DNA from: Candidatus Latescibacterota bacterium | GTDB taxonomy: Bacteria; Latescibacterota; UBA2968; UBA8231 | Assembly (NCBI GenBank): GCA_003529325.1 | Contig: DPVW01000037.1 | Location: 5,963-17,415, forward strand | DNA length: 11,453 nucleotides | Reading direction: 5' to 3' | Part shown: positions 1 through 6,858 of the stretch, in pieces | How positions within the stretch are numbered: the stretch's first letter is position 1 | How the letters are laid out: every line of letters begins with the position of its first letter | The notes under the pieces: model-generated | Seen by the model: the letters and a program-made list of their open reading frames with translations, nothing else | Told to the model about the DNA's origin: nothing | The model's database searches: none | Program-made: the position numbers and the translations under genes

Positions 1-306
1 GTTGAGCGATGCCGCCAGTTGGCTTAGTTCGTCGTGTGAGGTCACCGGTAGTCGCAGCGATATCTCACCATCTGCGCGCCGATCGATCCATTCCCGTACT
101 GCGCGCAGGGGTTGGCGCACACGGAGATGTATACCGATCCAGATGGCAGCCCCCATCACCAGCACGACGGCGAGGGGGCTCACCCATGGTGGGGGTTGTA
201 GCAGATACGCCAGGCCGGACACGGCCAGACCGAGAGCGACAGTGGGCAACAGGATTCGCGAGACGATATGGAGATTGTCCCAACGGGATAGGTGGAATGA
301 AGGCAT
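1..306 (-). CDS. HAMP-domain membrane signalling protein, N-terminal part (cut by window edge)
   Basis: The first 102 residues of a membrane signal-transduction protein; the frame is open through base 1, so the rest lies outside the window. After a short cytoplasmic stretch there are two hydrophobic helices at about residues 18-36 and 42-61, separated by only about five residues (QPPPW). A HAMP-like segment follows at about 62-102: a proline after the second helix (P66), amphipathic helix 1, a GEISLRLPV-type connector, then the D92-E93-L94 start of helix 2. HAMP domains pass signals from the membrane to a histidine kinase, cyclase or chemoreceptor output domain; which one is present here cannot be seen. 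With almost no periplasmic loop it has no external ligand domain, so it would sense within the membrane or through partners. The ATG at 306 is the first possible start, since an in-frame TAA lies just upstream. A GGAGGG lies about 18 bases before it, far for a ribosome site. The domain call is good; the output class is unknown. Confidence 0.72.
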   Translation of the reverse strand, partial: MPSFHLSRWDNLHIVSRILLPTVALGLAVSGLAYLLQPPPWVSPLAVVLVMGAAIWIGIHLRVRQPLRAVREWIDRRADGEISLRLPVTSHDELSQLAASLN

Positions 307-486
307 GGACTGGAATGTTTACTTCCCTCCACAGAATGGACAACGGCGAGCCCCCCACAAAGTCGCTGCAGTGGTCGTATCTTATCCTACAGGCCCCAAT
401 GAATCCGCCAGCCCCTCCTCATACCACCGGCCAGTGCGCCGACTGTCGCCATGAGCGACGGGTGAACTCCGCCCGGGGGTCGGTAT
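307..486. other. Divergent intergenic region
   Basis: This stretch separates the leftward HAMP gene from the rightward TPR-like gene. Open frames here have arginine/proline-rich shadow composition and no recognisable protein. No convincing promoter, hairpin or repeat is visible. If the TPR-like gene starts at the ATG at 599 instead of the TTG at 487, the gap extends to 598. Confidence 0.4.
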
Positions 487-912
487 TTGTCCTTTGCCGC
501 CGCGCCGCACGGGAGGACGCCTACCCTCGGTATCCACACTTGCCCGTCGCCGATTGCTCGGGATACGAACCGCGGCCCTCTGCATTGCGGAACGGATCAT
601 GACCGCCGAAAGTCACCGGAGGCACCTCGCAAGCGCAGCAGGAGGCGTCGTCGACGTCGCCGTCAGCCTGTAGATCGCTCCCGTCTGTGGACCATCGTCG
701 CTCTCGTCGCCATTCTCCTGTTCGGTATCATCGGCACGATCGCATTTGACGACAGACACTGGCGAGCCTTTGACGACGCTGGCGATGTCGCCTTTAAGCG
801 CGGCAATTTCGACTATGCGGAGCGCATGTACAAAGAAGCACTACAGGTGACCCAAGAGCTCGAGGATCAGCGCCTCGTCCGCGCCAGCCAGGAGGCGTTG
901 AGCCGGGCGTAG
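487..912 (+). CDS. Small membrane-anchored TPR-like protein, possibly frameshifted at both ends
   Basis: The supported core (about 600-912) encodes an arginine-rich cytoplasmic stretch with eight consecutive arginines. One membrane helix follows (about residues 67-87 counting from the TTG at 487), then a TPR-like helix pair at about 97-130 with the pattern GD-AFKRG-F-YAE-MY-EAL. This looks like a single-pass inner-membrane protein exposing a protein-binding helical repeat. The start is doubtful. The frame opens after a TGA at 463 and its only usual start is TTG 487, with a weak G-run before it, and the first 35 or so residues look non-coding. An ATG at 599 lies in another frame and would join the core by a one-base shift (MT then RRKSPEAP). 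The end is also doubtful: in another frame, 900-974 encodes an Ala/Arg-rich helix-like tail ending in TGA at 972. The gene may therefore be a frameshifted relic or contain sequence errors. No specific function is recognised. Confidence 0.5.
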   Translation: MSFAAAPHGRTPTLGIHTCPSPIARDTNRGPLHCGTDHDRRKSPEAPRKRSRRRRRRRRQPVDRSRLWTIVALVAILLFGIIGTIAFDDRHWRAFDDAGDVAFKRGNFDYAERMYKEALQVTQELEDQRLVRASQEALSRA

Positions 913-1220
913 CAGCCCAGGGACGGGCCGCTGAGTCCTTGGCGGCACGGCAGGCGGCCCGCATCAGTCGCTGATCACCCTCCTCCCGGCGAACCACAGC
1001 TTGCCAATTCGCCCCACTCATGTCTATATCTGGAGTCGGGTGAATGGGGGGCTCTCCCGCCCTCCGCTCCGCTGACATTCAGCCGTACTCACTCGACGAT
1101 CACCTGCTTTGCCGTTTCATCCCCTGCAAGCTCCCTGGCGACCACCGGCTCGTAGCAGCAACTAAGCGGCCCGTGGCCCATGCCATCCTCAGCATTCTCG
1201 AATCTGTATCGGGGTGCTTC
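913..1220. other. Gap between the TPR-like gene and the C45 hydrolase gene
   Basis: The first 60 bases can be read as a frameshifted tail of the TPR-like gene (stop at 972-974). The C45 frame is open back to 1044, but the extra residues do not resemble the family. On the minus strand, 1089-1180 reads as a fairly protein-like end (GHGPLSCCYEPVVARELAG and on to a TGA near 1089), but I cannot assign it to a family. No terminator or promoter is evident. Confidence 0.35.
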
Positions 1221-2258
1221 GTGAATCGATTCCCCCTCGTCGAGGCCGCTGGTTCGGCTTACGACATGGGTTACGAACATGGTGCCCAGGCGGCACCGTT
1301 GATCGAGCGGTATCTGGGTTATATCGAAAAGACGACGGGACGCGACCGCACGGCCCTGGCTGCGGGTGCCCTTACGTACGTGCCCTTCATCGAGGCGTTG
1401 AGTCCCCCCTTTCTCGAGGAAGTACGGGGTTTGGCGGCGGGGGCCGACCTGTCTTTCGAGGAGGCCATGATCTGCCAGGTCCGTGGCGCTGCCGCACAGC
1501 GCGCCGACGTCGCCGTGGAAGAAGGTTGCACGGCCTTCGCCGTGACCGGCCAGGGAACCATTGGCGGCCGGACATTTGCCGGCCAGAACCAGGATCTGGG
1601 TCCGGAGTTCAGCGATCTCGGCATCGTCCTTCGTCTCACGCCCACAGATGGTCGTCCACGTCTGGTGACCTTTACCTTCGCCGGGCAACTCGGTTATATG
1701 GGTATGAATGAGCACGGCGTCGGCGAGTTTGCCAACGGCCTCGGCAATGCCGCCTGGCGACCCGGTCTGACGCATTATCCGCTGAAGCGACGTTGCCTCG
1801 AACTCAAGACCGTCGATGAGTGTGTCGATCTCGTACGCACGCACCGCACCTGCTCTGCAGGCAACATGGTCTTCTGTGACGGCCAGGGGGGCATCGCTGA
1901 TGTCGAGATCCGACCGGAAGGGATCGCCGTATTCATCGACGATCATCCCTGCCGACGCCTACACACAAATCATTACATAAGCGCAGAATTCGCTCAGCAC
2001 GAAGACGGCAACACCCCGGATTCCTGCCCACGCCTCGACCGCATCCGCACCCTCGTCGCCGAGTCCTGGGGTGAGATCTGCGTCGATCGTCTCAAGCTGA
2101 TGCTCGCCGACCACGAAGGTGATCCGGGTGGGATCTGTCGTCATGGCGAGCGCAACTCATACTCGGTGGCCGGCTATATCGCCGATCCACAAGCCCATGT
2201 GCTGCACGTGCGCCGCGGTCTCGGATGTACGGGCACATGGACGGAGTACCCTGTTTGA
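1221..2258 (+). CDS. Peptidase C45 / acyl-CoA:6-aminopenicillanate acyltransferase-like Ntn hydrolase
   Basis: A 345-residue member of the C45/AAT group of N-terminal-nucleophile hydrolases, which form or break amide bonds after self-cleavage exposes a catalytic cysteine. The family N-terminus is visible (GSAYDMGYEHG, about residues 11-21). The cleavage site is E101-G102-C103-T104; the nucleophile Cys103 has the same number as in the fungal enzyme. It is followed by GQNQDL (121-126), matching the conserved GQNxD strand, then MNEHGVGEF. Near the C-terminus are RxDRIR and a HGERNSYSVAG-like stretch also seen in relatives. No signal peptide is visible, so it is probably cytoplasmic. The GTG at 1221 was chosen because the family homology begins there; the frame extends back to 1044 with unrelated sequence. 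Substrate is unknown: many bacterial members act on N-acyl amides, amino acids or peptides, and penicillin activity should not be assumed. The methyltransferase gene starts 40 bases downstream on the same strand, with no terminator between. Confidence 0.82.
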   Translation: MNRFPLVEAAGSAYDMGYEHGAQAAPLIERYLGYIEKTTGRDRTALAAGALTYVPFIEALSPPFLEEVRGLAAGADLSFEEAMICQVRGAAAQRADVAVEEGCTAFAVTGQGTIGGRTFAGQNQDLGPEFSDLGIVLRLTPTDGRPRLVTFTFAGQLGYMGMNEHGVGEFANGLGNAAWRPGLTHYPLKRRCLELKTVDECVDLVRTHRTCSAGNMVFCDGQGGIADVEIRPEGIAVFIDDHPCRRLHTNHYISAEFAQHEDGNTPDSCPRLDRIRTLVAESWGEICVDRLKLMLADHEGDPGGICRHGERNSYSVAGYIADPQAHVLHVRRGLGCTGTWTEYPV

Positions 2259-2298
2259 TCTGATCTGCTTGTTGTCCACTTACACGCACAGGACGGAT

Positions 2299-3648
2299 AT
2301 GTCGATCTCCCAGCCCACGACGCGGGCCCACGCCATACAGTCGCCCGCTGAGGGGCCACACAGTCGTGTCATTTTCGGTGATGCGCGTTCCATGGACTCT
2401 GTTGCCGACACCTCTGCCCACCTCGTGGTCACATCGCCGCCATACTGGCAGTTGAAGGACTACGGCAGCGACACCCAACTCGGTTTCGCAGACAGCTACG
2501 AGAATTACATCAATCAACTGAATCTCGTCTGGTCTGAGTGTCAACGGGTGCTGGCGCCGGGATGCAGGCTCTGCGTCAATATCGGAGACCAGTTCGCCCG
2601 CTCCGCCTACTATGGTCGGTATAAGGTGATCCCGATCCGCACCGAAGTGATCCGCTTCTGTGAGAGCATCGGTTTCGACTATATGGGGGCGATTATCTGG
2701 CAGAAGGTGACGACGACGAACAGTTCTGGCGGGGGCGCCGTGATGGGTTCCTATCCATACCCGCGTAATGGCGTCGTCAAACTCGACTACGAATTCATCC
2801 TGCTCTTTCGCCGCCATGGCCGCCCCGAGCGGATCGACAGCGAGCAGAAGCAAGCCTCCGCCATGACACCACAGGAGTGGAACACGTACTTCAGCGGCCA
2901 CTGGAATTTCCCTGGTCAGCGCCAGGACCGACACCTTGCAGCATTCCCTGAAGAGTTGCCGAAACGACTGATCCAGATGTTCAGCTTCACGGGCGAAACC
3001 GTGCTGGATCCATTTCTCGGCAGTGGCACGACGTCTGTTGCCGCCACTCGCCTGGGACGCCAGTCGGTGGGGTATGAGATCAATGCCGAGTATGGTTCCG
3101 TCATCGGCGAACGCCTGGCTGGGGTCACCGACCGTGTGGCATTCGAGCACATGCCGCAAATCGAAATCGACTGGGACGCCCGCATCGACGAACTGCCCTA
3201 TCGCTTCCATGACCCGGTACCGATGGATCGCAAAGTGGACCCTCGTAAACGCGCCTACGGCTCGCGTATCGATCAGCAGGGCAGTGGCAACACCCCGGAA
3301 GATTTCTGTCGTGTGGAGGAGATCCTGGCGCCGGACGCGGTAAAACTGGATTCGGGCAAGCGGGTCCGCCTACTCGGTGTACGCTCCGTCGCCAAACAAC
3401 GTCCACAGGCTGAGGCCCGATTGCGGGAGCTCACTGGCGGTCAGCGAGTCTATCTGCGCTACGACGATGCCTGCGCTGATGTCGACAGTGCGGCAGATGG
3501 TGCCCCCCTCGTCTACCTCTACCTGCGTAACAAGACGCCGGTGAACAGGCACCTCATCCGGAGTGGTCTTGTCGACGTGGACACGAGTCGTAACTACAGA
3601 TTCAAACGCGCATTTCTCGACGAGCGTAACAAGGCCCAGCAGGGCTGA
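2299..3648 (+). CDS. Beta-class DNA methyltransferase fused to a degenerate SNase-like domain
   Basis: A 449-residue DNA-modification enzyme. The catalytic motif IV (T45-S-P-P-Y-W50) precedes the AdoMet-binding motif I (D237-PFLGSGT-T245), which is the beta-class order. Motif X-like sequence (FPEELPKRLIQMF) directly precedes motif I, and GYEIN follows it. SPPYW favours N4-cytosine over N6-adenine methylation but does not prove it. Residues about 100-225 should carry target recognition. After a linker (about 260-334), residues 335-449 resemble a staphylococcal-nuclease fold: VKLDSGKRVRLLGV (348-361), then LVYLYL, then VNRHLIRSGL (415-424) and a final helix. Aligned with SNase, Asp21 (D346) and Arg35 (R357) are kept, but Asp40, Glu43 and Arg87 are replaced by R362, A365 and A402, so nuclease activity is unlikely and a nucleic-acid or protein-binding role is inferred. 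Start ATG 2299 follows a GGACGG. No endonuclease gene is adjacent, so it looks like an orphan methyltransferase. It converges on the HDOD pseudogene, stops 15 bases apart. Confidence 0.85.
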   Translation: MSISQPTTRAHAIQSPAEGPHSRVIFGDARSMDSVADTSAHLVVTSPPYWQLKDYGSDTQLGFADSYENYINQLNLVWSECQRVLAPGCRLCVNIGDQFARSAYYGRYKVIPIRTEVIRFCESIGFDYMGAIIWQKVTTTNSSGGGAVMGSYPYPRNGVVKLDYEFILLFRRHGRPERIDSEQKQASAMTPQEWNTYFSGHWNFPGQRQDRHLAAFPEELPKRLIQMFSFTGETVLDPFLGSGTTSVAATRLGRQSVGYEINAEYGSVIGERLAGVTDRVAFEHMPQIEIDWDARIDELPYRFHDPVPMDRKVDPRKRAYGSRIDQQGSGNTPEDFCRVEEILAPDAVKLDSGKRVRLLGVRSVAKQRPQAEARLRELTGGQRVYLRYDDACADVDSAADGAPLVYLYLRNKTPVNRHLIRSGLVDVDTSRNYRFKRAFLDERNKAQQG

Positions 3649-3663
3649 GGGAGCGTCGGTCTC

Positions 3664-5005
3664 TCAGAGACAGCTGGCGACGACGGACCTGATCTCCTGG
3701 ACCATCTCCTTCTGTAGATCCGCAGATAGCCGCACGACTCGATCGCTGCTCAGGCCCATCTGCTTGAGTACGTCCGCGTCAAATTCGGCCTCCTCACCAG
3801 GCAAGGTGCCGAGGCCGACGGACTTGGCCAGATTGTCGGCCACATGCAGTAGTCGTAGCAGATCGTCCGGATCGGACAACTCGTGGTGGTTGCCCACGGC
3901 GTTGACTGCATTCTCTCCCATGTCAGAGTTGAGCAGCATCAACTGCCCGACTCGCTGATGGCTTGCGATGAGATCGACTTCGGCCTGCCGGAAGGAGCAG
4001 TTCTTCTCCGCCCGATGTGTCAGGATGCGTAACATCCAGTCCCAGAAGAAGAACCCAAGCACCAGCTTGCCTACGTCGTGCAGCAGAGCGCCAATCCAGT
4101 AGTCGTTGAACTCCAGTGGTTTCCCAAGCCGTACGAGCCGATCGGTGACGAGTTTGTCGGCGATAATCGCCGTGCCGACGGAGTGCTCCCAGAAGCGCTT
4201 CATGTGGAACTCGCTCTCCTCCGGCTTCACCAGGCTGTTGATCATCACCAGTTAAGCGATCGCACCGACTTTTTTCACGCCAAGACAGGTGATGATCTCC
4301 TTGAGGGTCCACTTCGCCGTGCGACCGCCTGTGCCCATGAACACGGGGAACGCATGACCTGGATCAGCTTCATGACGATCGCCGGGTCCGTGCACAGCAC
4401 TTTGTCGAGTTCCTCTGGCGTCGTCTTGGGATCGTTGACCATGCGCATGATGATCTCGGGTAATGTGGGCAACGTATGGATGCTGCGAAGGCGTCGTTCC
4501 GCCTGCTGTTGCACGGCGCTGTAAGGCAACTCGTCTACAATGGCGGAACAGATTGCCCACCCCACTCGTCTCCAGCACATCACCGACAGCCCGTTGCAGC
4601 GAGGCGCCACCCTGACTAAAGGCCTGTTCCCAGGCGCAGAAGCTGAGTTCCGGCATCCCCGATCCTGCCATGCGCTGTAGCCCAAGTTTTTTCGTTGGTA
4701 AGATCAGGAACAGCGGTACATCGCCATTGTCCGTAAGTGCCTTGAGGGCAATCTGGCTGGAGATCTCTTCGTCCTGGATGACACAGACACAACGAACCTT
4801 GCCTTTGTGCTCACTCAGCGGTGAACCTGCCTTGGCCAGATCCGGCGCGACGACGATGGACAGCCCGTATTGGTAGTTGAGCAGTGAGGTTCAGGAACTT
4901 GGCCAGCACTTGCTGCGGTTTGCCCTGCTGCAGCACGATCAGAGCCAATTCCTGATCATTCATATTCGTTATTTCAGCCGCTGCCATACCGTGGTCGGTC
5001 TCCAT
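3664..5005 (-). pseudogene. Broken receiver-like/HDOD signalling gene (three frameshifts, one in-frame stop)
   Basis: One ancestral protein of about 445 residues can be read on the minus strand only by changing frame. Segments: 5005 to about 4886 (MNDQELALIVLQQ); about 4885-4555 (a receiver-like alternation of strands and helices, with VRCVCVIQDEE and VPLFLILP); about 4554-4338 (HDOD start LHTLPTLPEII-like, with NDPKTTPEELDKVL and TDPAIVMKLIQVM); about 4337-4255 (VFMGTGG, LKEIITCLGVKKVGAIA). A TAA at 4252-4254 follows, then the same frame continues to 3664 with the HDOD/HD half: WEHSVGTA, LLHDVGK (4066-4083), SHQRVG, GNHHEL, HVADNLA. The HD metal-ligand pattern is unusually complete for an HDOD domain. 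HDOD proteins are regulatory partners in signalling networks. The shifts near 4550 and 4338 fall at GGGG and CCCC runs, so sequencing error is possible, but four lesions in one gene beside intact neighbours favour real decay. The 3664-4248 part could still be translated from GTG 4248 as a 194-residue HD protein. Confidence 0.75.
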
Positions 5006-5013
5006 TGATCGAG

Positions 5014-5031
5014 TCTGCTGCCAGCAGCAGA
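5014..5031. repeat. Perfect 8-bp inverted repeat between the ThuA-like gene and the HDOD pseudogene
   Basis: TCTGCTGC and GCAGCAGA flank a CA spacer. On the minus strand the hairpin lies 38 bases after the ThuA-like stop and about 8 bases before the HDOD ATG at 5005. It has no T-tract, so it is a poor intrinsic terminator. It could be a dyad operator or a leader hairpin that hides the start region. Its function is inferred only. Confidence 0.4.
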
Positions 5032-5068
5032 TAATCAGTCGGCGTCGGCTCCCGCCAATGTCTCTGAG

Positions 5069-5719
5069 TCACCGCGCCGCCCACAACAAACCGCGACGCT
5101 GGATCTCCTTTGCTTCTTCGACCTCAAAGTCGGTGGCCACGTGGCCAAGGGAGGAGTAAAACACCTTGCCTTCACCCCACACCCGCTTCCAGACGACGGG
5201 CATCACCGTACCATTCACCCAGGGTGCACTCTGCGCGTCGAAGGTCGTCGTCGCCAGCACCTCATTGCCCGGATCGGTATGCATGTAGTACTGCTCGGAA
5301 TGCATGTGAAAATCGGACAACCCTGAGACGATGGGGTCGTCCTTCCTGGTGATCTGTACCGTGTACTCCTTGATACCATCTGGATGACCGACGAACTGTC
5401 CCCCAGTCATCATCTGATAGCCGGTGGCGTTGCGGAAGGAGTCGCACATGCCGCCATGCCAACCGCCCAGACCGACGCCGCTTTCCACCGCCTCGCGCAG
5501 ACCTCTCTCCTGGTCACCCTCGATCTGTCCCATCGTCCAGCATGGAACCACGAGACTGAGAGAATGCATGAGATCTCTGTCGAGATAGCTGTCCATCGTA
5601 TCGGACAGGGTGACGTCGAATCCCGCAGCCTCGAGCAATGGCGCGAAAACTTCCACCGTCTGCTTTGGCTGGTGGGGTTCATAACCACCATACACCATCA
5701 ACGCTGTCTTGTCTGCCAT
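5069..5719 (-). CDS. ThuA-like domain protein (glutamine-amidotransferase-like fold)
   Basis: A 216-residue protein covering a whole ThuA domain with little else. ThuA proteins have a class-I glutamine-amidotransferase-like fold and are linked to trehalose or other sugar utilisation, but their reaction is not established. Visible hallmarks are an N-terminal strand (KTALMVYGG, residues 4-12), the PxLEAAGFDVTLSDT segment (27-41), the G83-LGGWHGG90 turn leading to DSFR, GGQFVGHPDG, a DPIVSGLSDFHMHSEQYY stretch (family pattern HPIxxGlxDFxxxdEqYY), VVWKRVWGEGKVFYSSLGH, and a C-terminal RRGLLWAAR. No signal peptide is seen, so it is probably cytoplasmic. ATG 5719 has a good AGAGGA four bases upstream. 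It is divergent from the glycosidase cluster, with a 106-base region between, suggesting shared control and a carbohydrate-related role. The HDOD pseudogene follows 63 bases downstream on the same strand. Confidence 0.88.
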   Translation of the reverse strand: MADKTALMVYGGYEPHQPKQTVEVFAPLLEAAGFDVTLSDTMDSYLDRDLMHSLSLVVPCWTMGQIEGDQERGLREAVESGVGLGGWHGGMCDSFRNATGYQMMTGGQFVGHPDGIKEYTVQITRKDDPIVSGLSDFHMHSEQYYMHTDPGNEVLATTTFDAQSAPWVNGTVMPVVWKRVWGEGKVFYSSLGHVATDFEVEEAKEIQRRGLLWAAR

Positions 5720-5733
5720 CGGGTCCTCTCTAT

Positions 5734-5753
5734 CAGAATGTCACAGAATGTCA
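5734..5753. repeat. Tandem 10-bp direct repeat in the divergent promoter region
   Basis: CAGAATGTCA occurs twice back to back (5734-5743 and 5744-5753), in the 106-base space between the ThuA-like gene and the rightward cluster. A 10-bp period puts both copies on nearly the same DNA face, as expected for paired regulator sites. It lies 14 bases upstream of the ThuA-like start codon, so it would overlap its promoter or leader. No regulator gene is visible nearby; a chance duplication is also possible. Confidence 0.4.
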
Positions 5754-5825
5754 TCATTTGGTGAGCGTCGTGTCGCGCCATCGTAGGGGGAATCTGCTGT
5801 CCATGTTGGCGGACCGTCAAGACCC

Positions 5826-6854
5826 ATGTATTCTTCCCTCATGACAAACACGACAGTAACCATCGACAGCGATCGCTTCCATGTGAACGGTTGCCCCACC
5901 TACCAGGGCCGCATCTGGCAGAATCGCCGGGTGGAAGGCCTGTTGTTCAATACGCGAATGGTGCAGGGCACCTTCGATGACATGAATCCCGCGACGGTAC
6001 AGCGTTGGGCTTATCCCGATACCGGCACCTGGGACGCTGAGCGCAATACGGTGGAGTTCATCGACGCCATGCCCGAGTGGCACCGCCACGGAGTCAAATG
6101 CTTCACGCTGAATCTGCAGGGCGGTAGTCCCGAGGGTTATTCGAAGGAACAGCCGTGGCACAATTCCGCCTTCGCCGCAGACGGTTCGTTACGCATCGAT
6201 GTGCTGGATCGGTGCCGACGGATCCTGCAACGGGCGGACGAACTGGGCATGGTGGTGATTCTGGGACTATTCTATTTCGGCCAGGATGAGCGCCTCAATC
6301 GTGAAGCGGCGGTCCTGCGTGCTGTCGACGAGGCCATCGACTGGCTCCTTGAGGGCAACTGGGGAAACGTGCTCGTAGAGGTCAACAACGAGTGCAATGT
6401 GCGGAAGTACGAACACGAGATCCTGCAGCCACACCGAGTCCACGAGCTGATCCTTCGTGTGCGTCAGCGCAGTGGGGGCCGGTTGCTGGTTGGCACCAGT
6501 TATGGTGGCGGTCGGGTGCCCGACGACGAGGTCATCACCGTCTCCGATTTTGCGCTCCTGCACGGCAATGGCGTCACCGACCCCGATCGTATCGCCGAGA
6601 TGGTCCGCCAAACCCGCGCCCTGCCCAGCTGGCGTCCCATGCCGGTCCTGTTCAACGAGGACGATCACTTCGATTTTGACCTGCCATGGAACAACCTGCT
6701 GGCGGCAATGTCCGAGTATGCCTCCTGGGGCTACTTCGACCCCGGTGCGTCCGACTATTGTGACGGATATCAGTCGCCACCGGTAAACTGGGGGCTGAGC
6801 ACACCGCGCAAGGAGGCTTTCTTCAAGCTGGCGCAACGTATCACCGGCGTCTGA
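5826..6854 (+). CDS. GH-A clan (cellulase/GH5-like) glycoside-hydrolase-type protein
   Basis: A protein of 342 residues that reads as a single TIM-barrel glycosidase-like domain. It begins with a short strand motif (FHVNGCPTYQGR), then a segment with GLLFNTRMVQGTFDDMNP and WAYPDTGTWD. The barrel includes FTLNLQGGSPEGYS, ADELGMVVILGLFYFGQDER, VLVEVNNE with the likely acid/base E189 after two asparagines, and VLFNED with the likely nucleophile E278. The NE and NED glutamates at strand ends fit a retaining GH-A enzyme, but substrate and true family are unclear and a catalytically divergent member is possible. No signal peptide is seen, so it probably acts on small imported glycosides in the cytoplasm. 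ATG 5841 is an equally good start, since conserved sequence begins after it; neither start has a clear ribosome site. It is first in a four-gene cluster; fetA starts four bases after its stop. Confidence 0.72.
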   Translation: MYSSLMTNTTVTIDSDRFHVNGCPTYQGRIWQNRRVEGLLFNTRMVQGTFDDMNPATVQRWAYPDTGTWDAERNTVEFIDAMPEWHRHGVKCFTLNLQGGSPEGYSKEQPWHNSAFAADGSLRIDVLDRCRRILQRADELGMVVILGLFYFGQDERLNREAAVLRAVDEAIDWLLEGNWGNVLVEVNNECNVRKYEHEILQPHRVHELILRVRQRSGGRLLVGTSYGGGRVPDDEVITVSDFALLHGNGVTDPDRIAEMVRQTRALPSWRPMPVLFNEDDHFDFDLPWNNLLAAMSEYASWGYFDPGASDYCDGYQSPPVNWGLSTPRKEAFFKLAQRITGV

Positions 6855-6858
6855 CCCC

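Noticed and set aside
1089..1946. Long minus-strand open frame (285 codons) opposite the C45 gene
   Set aside because: It is antisense to a gene with clear family motifs and has no recognisable domain; long antisense frames are common in GC-rich DNA. Only its last 30 codons, outside the C45 gene, look faintly protein-like.
2092..3210. Minus-strand open frame of 372 codons opposite the methyltransferase
   Set aside because: The plus strand carries complete methyltransferase motifs in the same region; the antisense product has no family features.
1221..3648. Restriction-modification or phage-defence island around the methyltransferase
   Set aside because: No endonuclease, helicase, specificity subunit or defence partner is encoded nearby; the SNase-like domain lacks catalytic residues.
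4078..4524. Plus-strand open frame of 148 codons within the HDOD region
   Set aside because: The minus strand encodes HDOD motifs through this whole stretch; the plus frame is a shadow opened by the same composition.
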